From Candidatus Bathyarchaeota archaeon (GTDB taxonomy: Archaea > Thermoproteota > Bathyarchaeia > 40CM-2-53-6), in the NCBI GenBank assembly GCA_005888755.1, contig VBBQ01000012.1, forward strand, positions 1 through 45,548: 45,548 nt of DNA, written 5' to 3'. Each line of letters opens with the position of its first letter. Position 1 is the first letter of the stretch. The notes under the pieces were generated by a model, which saw only the letters and a program-made list of their open reading frames with translations, did no database searches and was not told the DNA's origin. The position numbers and the translations under genes are program-made. This document shows positions 16,631 to 23,901 of the stretch, one piece after another.

Positions 16631-17578
16631 TTGAAACTGAAACCAATACTCGCTGGCCGTCTTAGAGTCGGTGCGGTCGCTCTGTGCCTCCTATTGCTTC
16701 TGGGGTGGCTGGGGCCAGCTAGGACTTCCGGGGTCTTGGAGAACAGGCTTGGCCCGACTTCGGTTGCTTCTTGGAACCAGAGCGTATCTTGCTCTGCAAC
16801 CATTGTTGCAATCTCTACAGTTCTCGGTTCTGCTTATCCGTCTCAGTCCCTCCAAGGTAGCCGGTACCAAATCAACGGTTCGGCTGGGGGGGTTCCCTAC
16901 AAGAGGGCACTCTCGCCTCCCTGCAGCCTTGCAAATGTTAATGGCCAAACTGTTTCCACCTTCGTAGAAGTCGACAACTTGACTCTCCAGAACTATTTCT
17001 ACGAAACTCGGGATTGTTCCGCCGACTACTGGCCGATCAATGGGGGCGGCCCGTTTGGCGAGACCATGTGCGACAGCACGGGGGATGTTTACGAGTCAGC
17101 ATCTTCCAGCGGTTTTATTCATGTGGAGATTGACCAGGACTGGATGGTCAAGGGATATTGTGGGCCAGCCAGCAACAATTGTAACAATAATACTATTGCG
17201 CAGGTTCCGATGCCGTGCACTATTCCTATTCCTTGCGCGTCAAATGTTCGCATTAACATCCAGGGGTTTGTCTACTGGGATCCTGAAGGTCAGTGGGAGA
17301 TTCATCCCTTCACGGCCTGGGAGCTTGCAACGGGAGGCTCTAATGGAGGTTCGAACGGGGGCTCGGGAGGGTCGAACAATGGTTCCGGTGGGTCGAACGG
17401 GGCCTGTTCCTTCTGCCTAGGTCTTCCGCCACTCTCATTCTCTTTCTGGCTGTTAATTTTGGGCGGATCGGTAGGGTTGCTGGGTTCACTAGGCTTGGTC
17501 ACCGCTAGGGCCCGGGCAAGGCTTAGGCATGCCAAGGAGAGGCTGAGGAAGAACGAGACTCCTCGGCTAAACGGTTAG
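16631..17578 (+). CDS. Secreted, C-terminally membrane-anchored surface protein
   Basis: A 315-residue protein of unknown function. Signal peptide at 1-33 (basic start, then A-V-A-L-C-L-L-L-L-L-G-W-L-G). The exterior part has about 11 cysteines and several N-x-S/T sites, giving a likely disulfide-bonded, glycosylated domain to about residue 232. A low-complexity linker made of Gly-Gly-Ser-Asn units follows (about 234-258). Then come a C-S-F-C pair, a membrane helix (about 268-290) and a basic cytoplasmic tail. The start is TTG 16631, chosen because the signal peptide begins there. I recognise no family. It precedes another surface protein, and the two may serve the envelope together. Confidence 0.7.
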   Translation: MKLKPILAGRLRVGAVALCLLLLLGWLGPARTSGVLENRLGPTSVASWNQSVSCSATIVAISTVLGSAYPSQSLQGSRYQINGSAGGVPYKRALSPPCSLANVNGQTVSTFVEVDNLTLQNYFYETRDCSADYWPINGGGPFGETMCDSTGDVYESASSSGFIHVEIDQDWMVKGYCGPASNNCNNNTIAQVPMPCTIPIPCASNVRINIQGFVYWDPEGQWEIHPFTAWELATGGSNGGSNGGSGGSNNGSGGSNGACSFCLGLPPLSFSFWLLILGGSVGLLGSLGLVTARARARLRHAKERLRKNETPRLNG

Positions 17579-17685
17579 CTGTTGGGACGAACACAGGAAA
17601 CGTTTGGGCAACCCCCTGGCGCGTCGCAGAAGGGTTGTTTTAGCATCCTTGCGGAATTTGTCGTTCGCTATTCGGGATAAATGTT

Positions 17686-17695
17686 AATGTATATC
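17686..17695 (+). promoter_or_regulatory. TATA-like box for the beta-propeller gene
   Basis: AATGTATATC lies about 34 nt before TTG 17725 in an AT-rich stretch of an otherwise GC-balanced gap, matching archaeal TATA spacing with a short leader. Confidence 0.5.
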
Positions 17696-17724
17696 GATCC
17701 GGAAAGGGCTATCCGGTTATTCGG

Positions 17725-18783
17725 TTGTGGTCTTGGGCCTCGAATCTCAGGATAGGCATAATCGGGGCAGGCATTTCCCTACTCGTGCTCGGCGGAGCAT
17801 ATTTCTACGCGACCAGTTCGGATTCTCCGCAAATCCTAGTGTCACGCTTCCTAGTCGCGGGGGATAATGGTTCATTGTACCTCTTCAGCGGTAGGGCGCT
17901 CTCACAGATTCCTACTCCAACCCGCGCTGACCTAACCCACGTTGGATGGAGGCATGATGGATCGTATGCTCTGATCACTATGACCAAGAATGTGCTTCTG
18001 AAATACGACGGAACTTCCCTGTCCGAAGTGGAAACAGGTCTTCCCCCGAATGTTTGGCTCTACAGTGTTACTTGGAAGCCTGACGATTCCGAGGCTCTAA
18101 TCTCTGGATCCAACGGCACCATTCTCTCATTCAATGGACACGATTTTACCCGAGTCCCAGTAGCCTTCAACGGCACGATTCGTGCCGCTGAGTGGAACCC
18201 GGCGGGGCAAAGGGCGCTATTAGTGGGTGACGATGGCTTCGTCGCAGACTATAATGGAACCGGTTTGAAAATCATTCCTTCTCCTACCAATAATACCCTA
18301 TTCACCGTGGACTGGAACCCAACGGGGGCTTACGCCCTCATAGGGGGAGCTTGGGCGACCCTGCTCAGGTTTCAGGACGACAGGGTGTTCTCTATCTTCA
18401 CCCTGTTCCTCTTCGGGTATAACGCTCATGACGCTCACTGGATCAGCGATATCTCCTTCAACAATCAAACAGGATACGCGTTGATCGTAGGCCATAAGGG
18501 CCTCACGATCCTATACTTGGATGGTAGTCTCCAGAGAACGAGAGACTACATCAATATGACAGGTCAAGATGATGATTTACATCATATCGGCCACTTTTAC
18601 GGGGTCAGCTGGATACCTCGGACCAGCTTTGCTTACGCGGTGGGCGAGGATGGAAGCGTGGCTTTGATCCGGCTAGTGTCTAATACGCGGGGTCTGGTTC
18701 CTCACACTTACTATTCGGTCACCGTCCGAGAGATATTCAGAGGTAACCCTGAGACCTCGTTCAAAAGCATCGCAAGTTTCTAG
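17725..18783 (+). CDS. Membrane-anchored extracytoplasmic beta-propeller protein (about seven repeats)
   Basis: A 352-residue protein with an N-terminal hydrophobic segment (about 10-29) that is probably an uncleaved anchor. The rest is a repeat array with the pattern V-x-W-x-P-x-G-x-x-A-L-x-x-G-x-x-G-x-x-x-x-Y-x-G. I count one partial blade at 40-60 and six further blades starting near 71, 115, 156, 195, 240 and 290, which would make a seven-bladed propeller. Several N-x-S/T sites suggest glycosylation outside the cell. Propellers of this sort bind proteins or sugars; no catalytic residues are evident. TTG 17725 is the first start and a TATA-like box lies upstream. Confidence 0.75.
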   Translation: MWSWASNLRIGIIGAGISLLVLGGAYFYATSSDSPQILVSRFLVAGDNGSLYLFSGRALSQIPTPTRADLTHVGWRHDGSYALITMTKNVLLKYDGTSLSEVETGLPPNVWLYSVTWKPDDSEALISGSNGTILSFNGHDFTRVPVAFNGTIRAAEWNPAGQRALLVGDDGFVADYNGTGLKIIPSPTNNTLFTVDWNPTGAYALIGGAWATLLRFQDDRVFSIFTLFLFGYNAHDAHWISDISFNNQTGYALIVGHKGLTILYLDGSLQRTRDYINMTGQDDDLHHIGHFYGVSWIPRTSFAYAVGEDGSVALIRLVSNTRGLVPHTYYSVTVREIFRGNPETSFKSIASF

Positions 18784-18880
18784 ATCGACCATTAACTAGT
18801 TTCCTAGCTCGATACCTGTTCTTCGAGGTGGGCTGACCAACTACTTCCTTGGCTAGGCAGGGTGGGACAGCTCAAAGTCT

Positions 18881-19106
18881 CTTCAGTAATTTTGCGGGAT
18901 AGTCACTGAAGTGAGGTCGGGCGGATAACTATCGCCTCACGTTGGTTGGCTACCGAGTCCGCTCCTGCGACGCGAGATTCGCTCGCTAGGACCCCCTTAT
19001 TTCTAGAACACCTGCTGATTGGCGGAGATAAGGGGGTCAGACTGGCGATTCAAGGCGCAATCCGAGCTTAGGGGCTCGGCGAAAAACGTGATTGCCTAGC
19101 GAATCT
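18881..19106 (+). ncRNA. Candidate structured RNA or palindromic mini-element
   Basis: Perfect inverted repeats follow each other closely. H1: CTTCAGT 18881-18887 with ACTGAAG 18905-18911. H2: GTGAGG 18911-18916 with CCTCAC 18935-18940. H3: GACCCCCTTAT 18990-19000 with ATAAGGGGGTC 19028-19038, extendable by four pairs including G-U. H4: CCGAGC 19062-19067 with GCTCGG 19074-19079. H3 and H4 are enclosed by AGATTCG 18975-18981 plus CTAGG 18986-18990 pairing with CCTAG 19095-19099 plus CGAATCT 19100-19106, giving a closed multi-branch shape. Strand is a guess. I see no match to RNase P, SRP, tRNA or rRNA signatures. A palindromic mobile mini-element is the main alternative. Confidence 0.45.
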
Positions 19107-19132
19107 AGCGGTGATCTTGGGGTCGCATCCCA

Positions 19133-19159
19133 GATTCGGGATCAGGGCTGATAATGCGC
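19133..19159 (+). repeat. Dispersed repeat copy 3, palindromic core ATCAGGGCTGAT
   Basis: Near-identical to copy 2 at 2041-2066: GATTCG, one variable base, then GATCAGGGCTGATAATG. It lies 27 nt after the closing stem of the structured element. Confidence 0.65.
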
Positions 19160-19254
19160 TTGTCTTTCCCTAGCATCCAAACCTAAGGTGATTGGCCATG
19201 GGTCGAGGTTGAATGCGTGAGGGTGACCGCCGCAAGAAACTTAGGAAAGATATC

Positions 19255-19325
19255 TTTACTTAATTTACCTATCAAGTAAAATTATATATACTTCTACGCT
19301 TGATGGAGTACAGAGATGTTTACTT
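19255..19325 (+). promoter_or_regulatory. TATA box with an array of TTTACTT operator half-sites
   Basis: Half-sites are TTTACTT 19255-19261, TTTACCT 19264-19270, inverted AAGTAAA 19274-19280 and TTTACTT 19319-19325. The TATA box ATTATATATA is at 19281-19290, directly after the inverted half-site. A regulator bound here would block TBP/TFB or the start site. The winged-helix protein encoded just downstream is the obvious candidate for autoregulation. Confidence 0.6.
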
Positions 19326-19491
19326 GACAAGCGAAAAGGACGAGATACGTGACGAACTCCGGGAGGAAATAAGGTCCCTCAAGGACGAGATACGCCACCA
19401 GGTATCCCAAGCACTCAATAGCTCTGGAACCGGTTCGATCAGGGTCGACCTCAACAAGGACGATGTGGCCCAATCCGAGCCATCCTTTTAG
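19303..19491 (+). CDS. Short acidic coiled-coil ORF, probably the N-terminal part of the next gene
   Basis: A 62-residue charged protein. Residues 9-36 (S-E-K-D-E-I-R-D-E-L-R-E-E-I-R-S-L-K-D-E-I) have coiled-coil heptads, and the rest is a polar linker. It overlaps the winged-helix gene by 29 nt in the +1 frame. At its end the run TTTT (19487-19490) precedes TAG; with three T the frame would continue without a stop into the next protein (S-E-P-S-F-R-Q-I-R-E-N). A coiled coil joined to a winged helix is a common archaeal regulator layout. So this may be one gene with a sequencing error, a programmed frameshift, or a real split. ATG 19303 is used; TTG 19324 would also fit the TATA distance. Confidence 0.6.
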   Translation: MEYRDVYLTSEKDEIRDELREEIRSLKDEIRHQVSQALNSSGTGSIRVDLNKDDVAQSEPSF

Positions 19492-19846
19492 ACAGATCCG
19501 CGAGAACGTAAAGTCAAGCCTAGCGACAAGAGGAGAGATTGCCGTAGACGAACTTGTCGACAGCATGCCAGAAACAACGGCAGCCGACCTACTGAAGTCG
19601 CTGGCAAATACTGACAGACTCAGGATGGTCAAGATGCTCTATTCTACCAAGAAGACTTTCTCGGACTTTAAGACCGCCACTGGTCTTGAGGCTGCGTCAG
19701 TCAATAATCACTTGAAGAGCCTGCTGAACATGGGCCTCGTCTCCCATAGTGACGAGGGAGGCTACGAGCTCACGAAGAGGGGGAGAATACTCACTAGGAC
19801 TTTAGCATTGATGAGCGAAGCGCTCGGGGGAGAACAAATTGATTGA
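19463..19846 (+). CDS. ArsR-like winged helix-turn-helix transcription regulator
   Basis: A 127-residue regulator. The wHTH spans about 45-110: L-L-K-S-L-A-N-T-D-R-L-R-M-V-K-M-L-Y, then K-T-F-S-D-F-K-T-A-T-G-L-E-A-A-S-V-N-N-H-L-K-S-L-L-N-M-G-L-V as the recognition part, and the wing with G-G-Y-E-L-T-K-R-G. No cysteine pair for metal sensing is visible. It opens an apparent operon: its stop overlaps the next start by 8 nt (19839-19846). The half-site array at 19255-19325 is its likely operator. If the upstream frame is fused (see 19303-19491), the full protein would be about 180 residues. Confidence 0.85.
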   Translation: MWPNPSHPFRQIRENVKSSLATRGEIAVDELVDSMPETTAADLLKSLANTDRLRMVKMLYSTKKTFSDFKTATGLEAASVNNHLKSLLNMGLVSHSDEGGYELTKRGRILTRTLALMSEALGGEQID

Positions 19847-21098
19847 GATAGGACGCGATTCTAGGATCGCGCTGGCGACCCGGCGAACCGCAACCACCTT
19901 GGGCGGGATATCAGCGATTCTCGCCTTGGTCTGGCTGATCAGAGGACCCCTCGGACTACAACAATACTCCGCTTCCATACTCCTCGCCGGCATGGGGCTG
20001 TTCTTCCTAGGCCGGGGCTTCCGCACAGAGACTAACTCGGGACCGGGAAGAGCAGTCGCCAGCCTCCTCTGGAACCTCACCGCGGCATTCGTCGGCATCA
20101 TATTGTCGATCTGGATCCTGGGCTGGGTTGCATCTTTGCAATCCGACGTTTATCCGACCGTCATTTCAAGCCGGGTCCCCATTCTTGCCGTTGGAGCCAT
20201 CACGGCAGGTCTTGGAGCGTACGCCGTGCAAAGGCTCGGACTGACCCGCAGATGGACAGCAACCCCCTTCGTCGTTCTCGAAGGTAAAGGGCCAACGATG
20301 GAAGGAACCAAACTAACCGTGAAACAAGACACAGTGGGGATGCCAATCAGGCGCGAGAGACGAACGATCGGTTGCGTACTATTGGGTGAAGTTTCAGGCT
20401 CATTCAAGACCCCGATGGGGATGGTGAGCGCATCTCTCCCGCCTCCAGTTACCACAGTGGGAGTCCCTTTCCAAGGAAGAACCATATCTAGCGAAGATGT
20501 CGTGAAGATGACTGGGAAGTCACCAAGTCAGCTTGCTGGAGATGTAAGTTCGCGGGCAGACGACTTGGATGTTGGTCGGATCAGGCTCCGCGACGGCTGC
20601 ATGGGTGACCGATGGAAGATTGGTCCACTCATATTCGACTGGGACGCGGACGGCGAGCACCATCCAAAAGAGAGATGGTTGGCGAAGGGAGTTGGGACCG
20701 CCTACGTCACTACGAACGGTCAGCGTGCTACGGCGAAATGGAACGGAAGCGTCCTCTCGTTCGGGGATGGATCGATGGAGCTCTCGGCTGGCTCCGACAG
20801 TTTCTCTTACACTCCCACGGAGGTGAAGACGGCATCTCCTCTCCACTCGCTCCGGGTCACGCAGGACAAGATTACACTTGATGTTCGAAAGTTCACGTTG
20901 AAAGTCTCAGGGGACGCTGTCGTACTGAGAACTGAGAGCAAGACCAGCAGAACCGAATCAAAGGTACTGGCAAATGATCTACGCTCTCTACTTACTGAGA
21001 CGGCGAAGAAACAGGTGAAAGATGTGATGGAAGGATCCCCGATCGACATTGGCGAGATGCTCAACACCACAGAGGAGGTTCTCGCGAAATATGATTGA
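19839..21098 (+). CDS. Membrane protein with four helices and a C-terminal beta-rich domain
   Basis: A 419-residue protein. Membrane segments lie at about 20-35, 43-58, 75-100 and 112-130. Residues 140-385 are predominantly strand-forming: a G-x-V-S-G-S-F-K-T-P-M-G-M stretch, W-K-I-G-P-L-I-F-D-W-D-A-D-G-E-H-H, then repeating short strands as in toast-rack or bactofilin-like folds. The last 35 residues are helical and acidic. I cannot assign a family. The TTG start overlaps the regulator's stop by 8 nt, so the two genes are translationally coupled. A regulator directly followed by a membrane protein suggests a signal or envelope-stress unit, which is inference. Confidence 0.65.
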   Translation: MIEIGRDSRIALATRRTATTLGGISAILALVWLIRGPLGLQQYSASILLAGMGLFFLGRGFRTETNSGPGRAVASLLWNLTAAFVGIILSIWILGWVASLQSDVYPTVISSRVPILAVGAITAGLGAYAVQRLGLTRRWTATPFVVLEGKGPTMEGTKLTVKQDTVGMPIRRERRTIGCVLLGEVSGSFKTPMGMVSASLPPPVTTVGVPFQGRTISSEDVVKMTGKSPSQLAGDVSSRADDLDVGRIRLRDGCMGDRWKIGPLIFDWDADGEHHPKERWLAKGVGTAYVTTNGQRATAKWNGSVLSFGDGSMELSAGSDSFSYTPTEVKTASPLHSLRVTQDKITLDVRKFTLKVSGDAVVLRTESKTSRTESKVLANDLRSLLTETAKKQVKDVMEGSPIDIGEMLNTTEEVLAKYD

Positions 21099-22179
21099 GG
21101 AACCTGCAATGATAGCCGAGTCAAAAGAAATTGAGAGTGGACGAATGAAAGCGATTATCCGCGAACGATACGGATCGCCAGACGTTCTAGAGATGAAGGA
21201 GTTAGAGAAACCTGCTCCCGACGATGTTCGCGGAGTATTGGTAGAGATCTACGCGTCCTCCGTAAATGCCGCAGACAAGTATGAGATAAGAGGACCACCC
21301 TCCTTCATCTTACGACTTGCCCTTTTCCGATCTGGCGTGCGTCGACCGAAAGAACACGGAGTAGGCAGCGACATTGCCGGCAGGGTGGAAGCAGTCAGCA
21401 ATAATGTAACTCAGTTCAAGCCAGGAGATGAAGTGTACGGCGTATGCAATTGCGCTTACGCAGAGTATGCAACTGCAAAAGAAAGCAGAATCGCCTTGAA
21501 ACCCACAAATCGCTCTTTTGAAGAAACTGCCGCCGTCCCCATCGCAGGATTAACCGCACTGCAAGCTCTCCGAGACCACGGACACATCAAGCCCGGACAG
21601 AAGGTGCTCGTTAACGGTGCCGGTGGTGGAGTGGGAACATTTGCGGTGCAGATTGCCAAGTCCTTCGGAGCTGAAGTCACCGCCGTCACCAACACGGGGA
21701 ATCTGGATCTGGTCCGCTCTCTCGGCGCAGACCGTGTCATTGACTATACGAAGGAGGATTTCACCAAGAACGGGCAAAGGTATGACTTGATCGTTGACAC
21801 TGCCTCGAGTCATTCAATCTCTGCCTACAAGCGCATATTGAATCCGAACGGGACATTTGTCCTCGTTGGTATGAGAGACAAGATCATCAGGCGCCTGCTC
21901 AGTTTCATTATCCGAGCACGATTGTCAAGGGGAGACAAGAAATTCTTGTTCTTCGTGGCAAAGGGAAACCAGGAAGACTTGGTTACATTGAAGGAACTCA
22001 TGGAGTCGGGAAAGATCGTGCCTGTTATCGATAGGCGCTTCTCGTTAGGCGAGACTGCTCAGGCGGTCCGGTACTTTGAAGAGGGACGTACGCGAGGAAA
22101 GATAGTCATCACCGTGGGCCATACTAACTCGAAGCCGACTTCGGCTGACTCGTACCTATCCTCTAGGAGGATGGCATAG
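21091..22179 (+). CDS. Medium-chain dehydrogenase/reductase, quinone-oxidoreductase-like
   Basis: About 362 residues. The GroES-like domain carries M-K-A-I-I, S-S-V-N-A-A-D and G-S-D-I-A-G-R-V-E-A-V; the Rossmann part has V-L-V-N-G-A-G-G-G-V-G-T-F-A-V-Q-I-A-K and V-D-T-A-S-S. The catalytic and structural zinc cysteines of alcohol dehydrogenases are absent, so it belongs with zinc-independent NADPH quinone or enone reductases. ATG 21091 is chosen because AGGAGG lies at 21073-21078 and it overlaps the preceding stop; ATG 21145 (M-K-A-I-I) is where shorter relatives begin. Fourth gene of the operon. The substrate is unknown. Confidence 0.88.
   Translation: MIEEPAMIAESKEIESGRMKAIIRERYGSPDVLEMKELEKPAPDDVRGVLVEIYASSVNAADKYEIRGPPSFILRLALFRSGVRRPKEHGVGSDIAGRVEAVSNNVTQFKPGDEVYGVCNCAYAEYATAKESRIALKPTNRSFEETAAVPIAGLTALQALRDHGHIKPGQKVLVNGAGGGVGTFAVQIAKSFGAEVTAVTNTGNLDLVRSLGADRVIDYTKEDFTKNGQRYDLIVDTASSHSISAYKRILNPNGTFVLVGMRDKIIRRLLSFIIRARLSRGDKKFLFFVAKGNQEDLVTLKELMESGKIVPVIDRRFSLGETAQAVRYFEEGRTRGKIVITVGHTNSKPTSADSYLSSRRMA
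22165..22170 (+). promoter_or_regulatory. Ribosome binding site for the SDR gene
   Basis: AGGAGG lies inside the end of the preceding reading frame, 11 nt before ATG 22182. It marks independent ribosome loading within the operon. Confidence 0.6.
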
Positions 22180-22181
22180 CG

Positions 22182-23126
22182 ATGATTCTTGTCGTTGGCG
22201 GCCTGAACGGGTTCATAGGCTCGAACACGACAGAAGCCCTGGTGGACCTGGGTAAGGACTGCGTGGTCACCAGGCACGAGAACATTGAGATTCCCGGTTT
22301 CCTAAAGAAGCATATTGATCATCGCCACGTGTTCATCGAACCTGCCGACTCGACCTCAATTACGGACTTACGAAAGATCGGCGAGAAGCACAAGATCGAT
22401 GGCATCGTCAATGTCGCTGGAGGTTTCTCCTCAGGGGAGGGCCCGCTGCGCGGCCTTCAGGGATACTTCGACATGCTCGACGCCACCTTCCAAGTGGCAC
22501 AGGAATGGAAAGTCAAGAGGGTGACATTCTCAAGCACAGGTGGAATGTATCTCGGGATTTCGGGAACAGCAGATGAAGAGCACCCTATTGGTCTTCAAAG
22601 TATGTTCCCTATTCTCGCGTATCAGAAGATTGTCGAGGTGGCCGCCGAGCAGTTCGCAAAGAAAACCGGCATCAGCACCATCTGCGCACGGTTAATGGGA
22701 ATGTACGGCCCCTTTGACGGCAATCAGCTCGGCCTCCCGTCACGATTGATACTTGCGGCTGTAAGAGGAAAACCGGCGAACCTCGAGAACGTGTTTTTCG
22801 GTAACGCGGACGATATGGGAGATATGTTGTACATCAAGGACATGGCCCGGGCCATCGCACTGCTTCAAACCGCTGAAAAGCTCCTGTACGACGTCTACAA
22901 CATAGCTTCAGGCAAACTCACTCCGAATAGCGAACTCGTGGAAGCGGTCAAGAGAGTGTTTCCGAACTTCAAAGTAGACCTTGCACCAGGACAATTTCCA
23001 TTTCCACCACTACCTAACATCGAAACCAAGCGATTACAACAGGACACTGGCTTCACGCCAAAATTCGACACTCGATCAGGTGTTCAACACTATGCCGACT
23101 GGCTCAAAGCAGGCAACCCAAAATAA
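22182..23126 (+). CDS. Extended SDR, NAD-dependent epimerase/dehydratase family
   Basis: A 314-residue extended short-chain dehydrogenase. The NAD loop is G-G-L-N-G-F-I-G (6-13), there is V-N-V-A-G-G at 77-82 and the catalytic Ser/Thr region S-S-T-G-G-M-Y at 117-123. The usual Y-x-x-x-K is not intact: Tyr147 is followed by Q-K-I-V, so Lys is at +2. Either Lys149 substitutes or the protein does not do classical SDR chemistry. The C-terminal part has the R-L-M-G-M-Y-G-P and later Y-N-I-A-S-G elements of nucleotide-sugar epimerases. It starts 2 nt after the MDR gene and is the last gene of the operon. Confidence 0.85.
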   Translation: MILVVGGLNGFIGSNTTEALVDLGKDCVVTRHENIEIPGFLKKHIDHRHVFIEPADSTSITDLRKIGEKHKIDGIVNVAGGFSSGEGPLRGLQGYFDMLDATFQVAQEWKVKRVTFSSTGGMYLGISGTADEEHPIGLQSMFPILAYQKIVEVAAEQFAKKTGISTICARLMGMYGPFDGNQLGLPSRLILAAVRGKPANLENVFFGNADDMGDMLYIKDMARAIALLQTAEKLLYDVYNIASGKLTPNSELVEAVKRVFPNFKVDLAPGQFPFPPLPNIETKRLQQDTGFTPKFDTRSGVQHYADWLKAGNPK

Positions 23127-23188
23127 GCAGAATGCCGGTAAATTCCTAGTCTAGGGACATTTGGTCTCAAGGCTGAATTTTGGGGTCG

Positions 23189-23836
23189 CTAGCCCTCCCA
23201 AGGCGGGAGTTCCAATGCATGCTCGTAGGCCGCGCGGTTATGCACCGGTTCACGGTCACAGTGTGAAATGATGACTTTCTCAAACGGGAGCTTCAGCAAC
23301 TCTCGCAGCGCTGGCAACGCTCGCTTCTCATGCCACGGCGAACCCCAGACCCGGAGCTCGCCACTACGCTCCGTCAGTGCGTCTCCAAAAACTATCACTC
23401 GTTGCTCAGGCAACCAGAGGGGCGTCTCAAGGCGTCCTCTTCCATCGTAAAGCGCGACAAGGCCTCCGGGAAGAACCCGGTCCGGTTCGATTATCTCCAA
23501 CGCGGTCTTGGGGACGTCGTCGGGCCAGAAGAGTCTCGGACCGAATGGACGGACTTTGTAACGGCGGACAAAGTCTTCGATGTCCCGCACGTGGTCAGGG
23601 ATAACGACGGCGGCCACTGTCGGCGGCCGGTTGTCTAGACGGTTCCACAATTCTGTTGCGCCAGTTTTGGGGATCAGTGGGTCAAGCACGAGCCTCTCGC
23701 CTCCCGATTCGACAAAGGTTGATGTGACAATCGGTTGCCAGTCGTCGCCGGGTTTCCAGTGATGATGTTCTGAACGCCAGATCCACAACCCGGTTGTTAT
23801 GTCGCGAATCTCGACCTTACTGGTCACGGATTGCAT
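23189..23836 (-). CDS. Metallo-beta-lactamase-fold protein lacking the metal motif
   Basis: About 215 residues. The fold is suggested by T-S-T-F-V-E-S-G-G-E-R-L-V-L-D-P, P-P-T-V-A-A-V-V-I-P-D-H, the W-L-P-E-Q-R-V-I-V-F-G-D-A-L strand pair and the last V-I-I-S-H-C-D-R-E-P-V. Where active members have H-x-H-x-D-H this one has I-P-D-H-V-R-D, so most metal ligands are gone. The start is set at ATG 23836 because GGAGG (complement of 23845-23849) lies 8 nt before it; upstream codons run into the next gene. It follows the dienelactone hydrolase gene by about 65 nt on the same strand. Confidence 0.7.
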   Translation of the reverse strand: MQSVTSKVEIRDITTGLWIWRSEHHHWKPGDDWQPIVTSTFVESGGERLVLDPLIPKTGATELWNRLDNRPPTVAAVVIPDHVRDIEDFVRRYKVRPFGPRLFWPDDVPKTALEIIEPDRVLPGGLVALYDGRGRLETPLWLPEQRVIVFGDALTERSGELRVWGSPWHEKRALPALRELLKLPFEKVIISHCDREPVHNRAAYEHALELPPWEG

Positions 23837-23901
23837 GATATGTTCCTCCATAGTCCATGATCGAGTTAAGAATTGCTGAAAGAATTGACTTCCCTGGCTA
23901 G

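Larger units (their letters stand above)
18784..19254. other. Gene-free interval rich in inverted repeats
   Basis: No protein-like frame. It holds at least four hairpin-forming inverted repeats between 18881 and 19106 and repeat copy 3 at 19133-19159; the operator/promoter of the next operon begins at 19255. See the structured element entry. Confidence 0.6.

Noticed and set aside
17330-17405. Repetitive DNA as a possible CRISPR or tandem repeat
   Set aside because: The repeats are short, irregular and in frame, encoding a Gly-Gly-Ser-Asn linker. No CRISPR repeat-spacer pattern exists in the window.
18881-19260. RNase P or SRP RNA in the structured interval
   Set aside because: I found neither the conserved GAGGAAAGTC-type block of RNase P nor the GGAAG...GCAGC apical part of SRP RNA.
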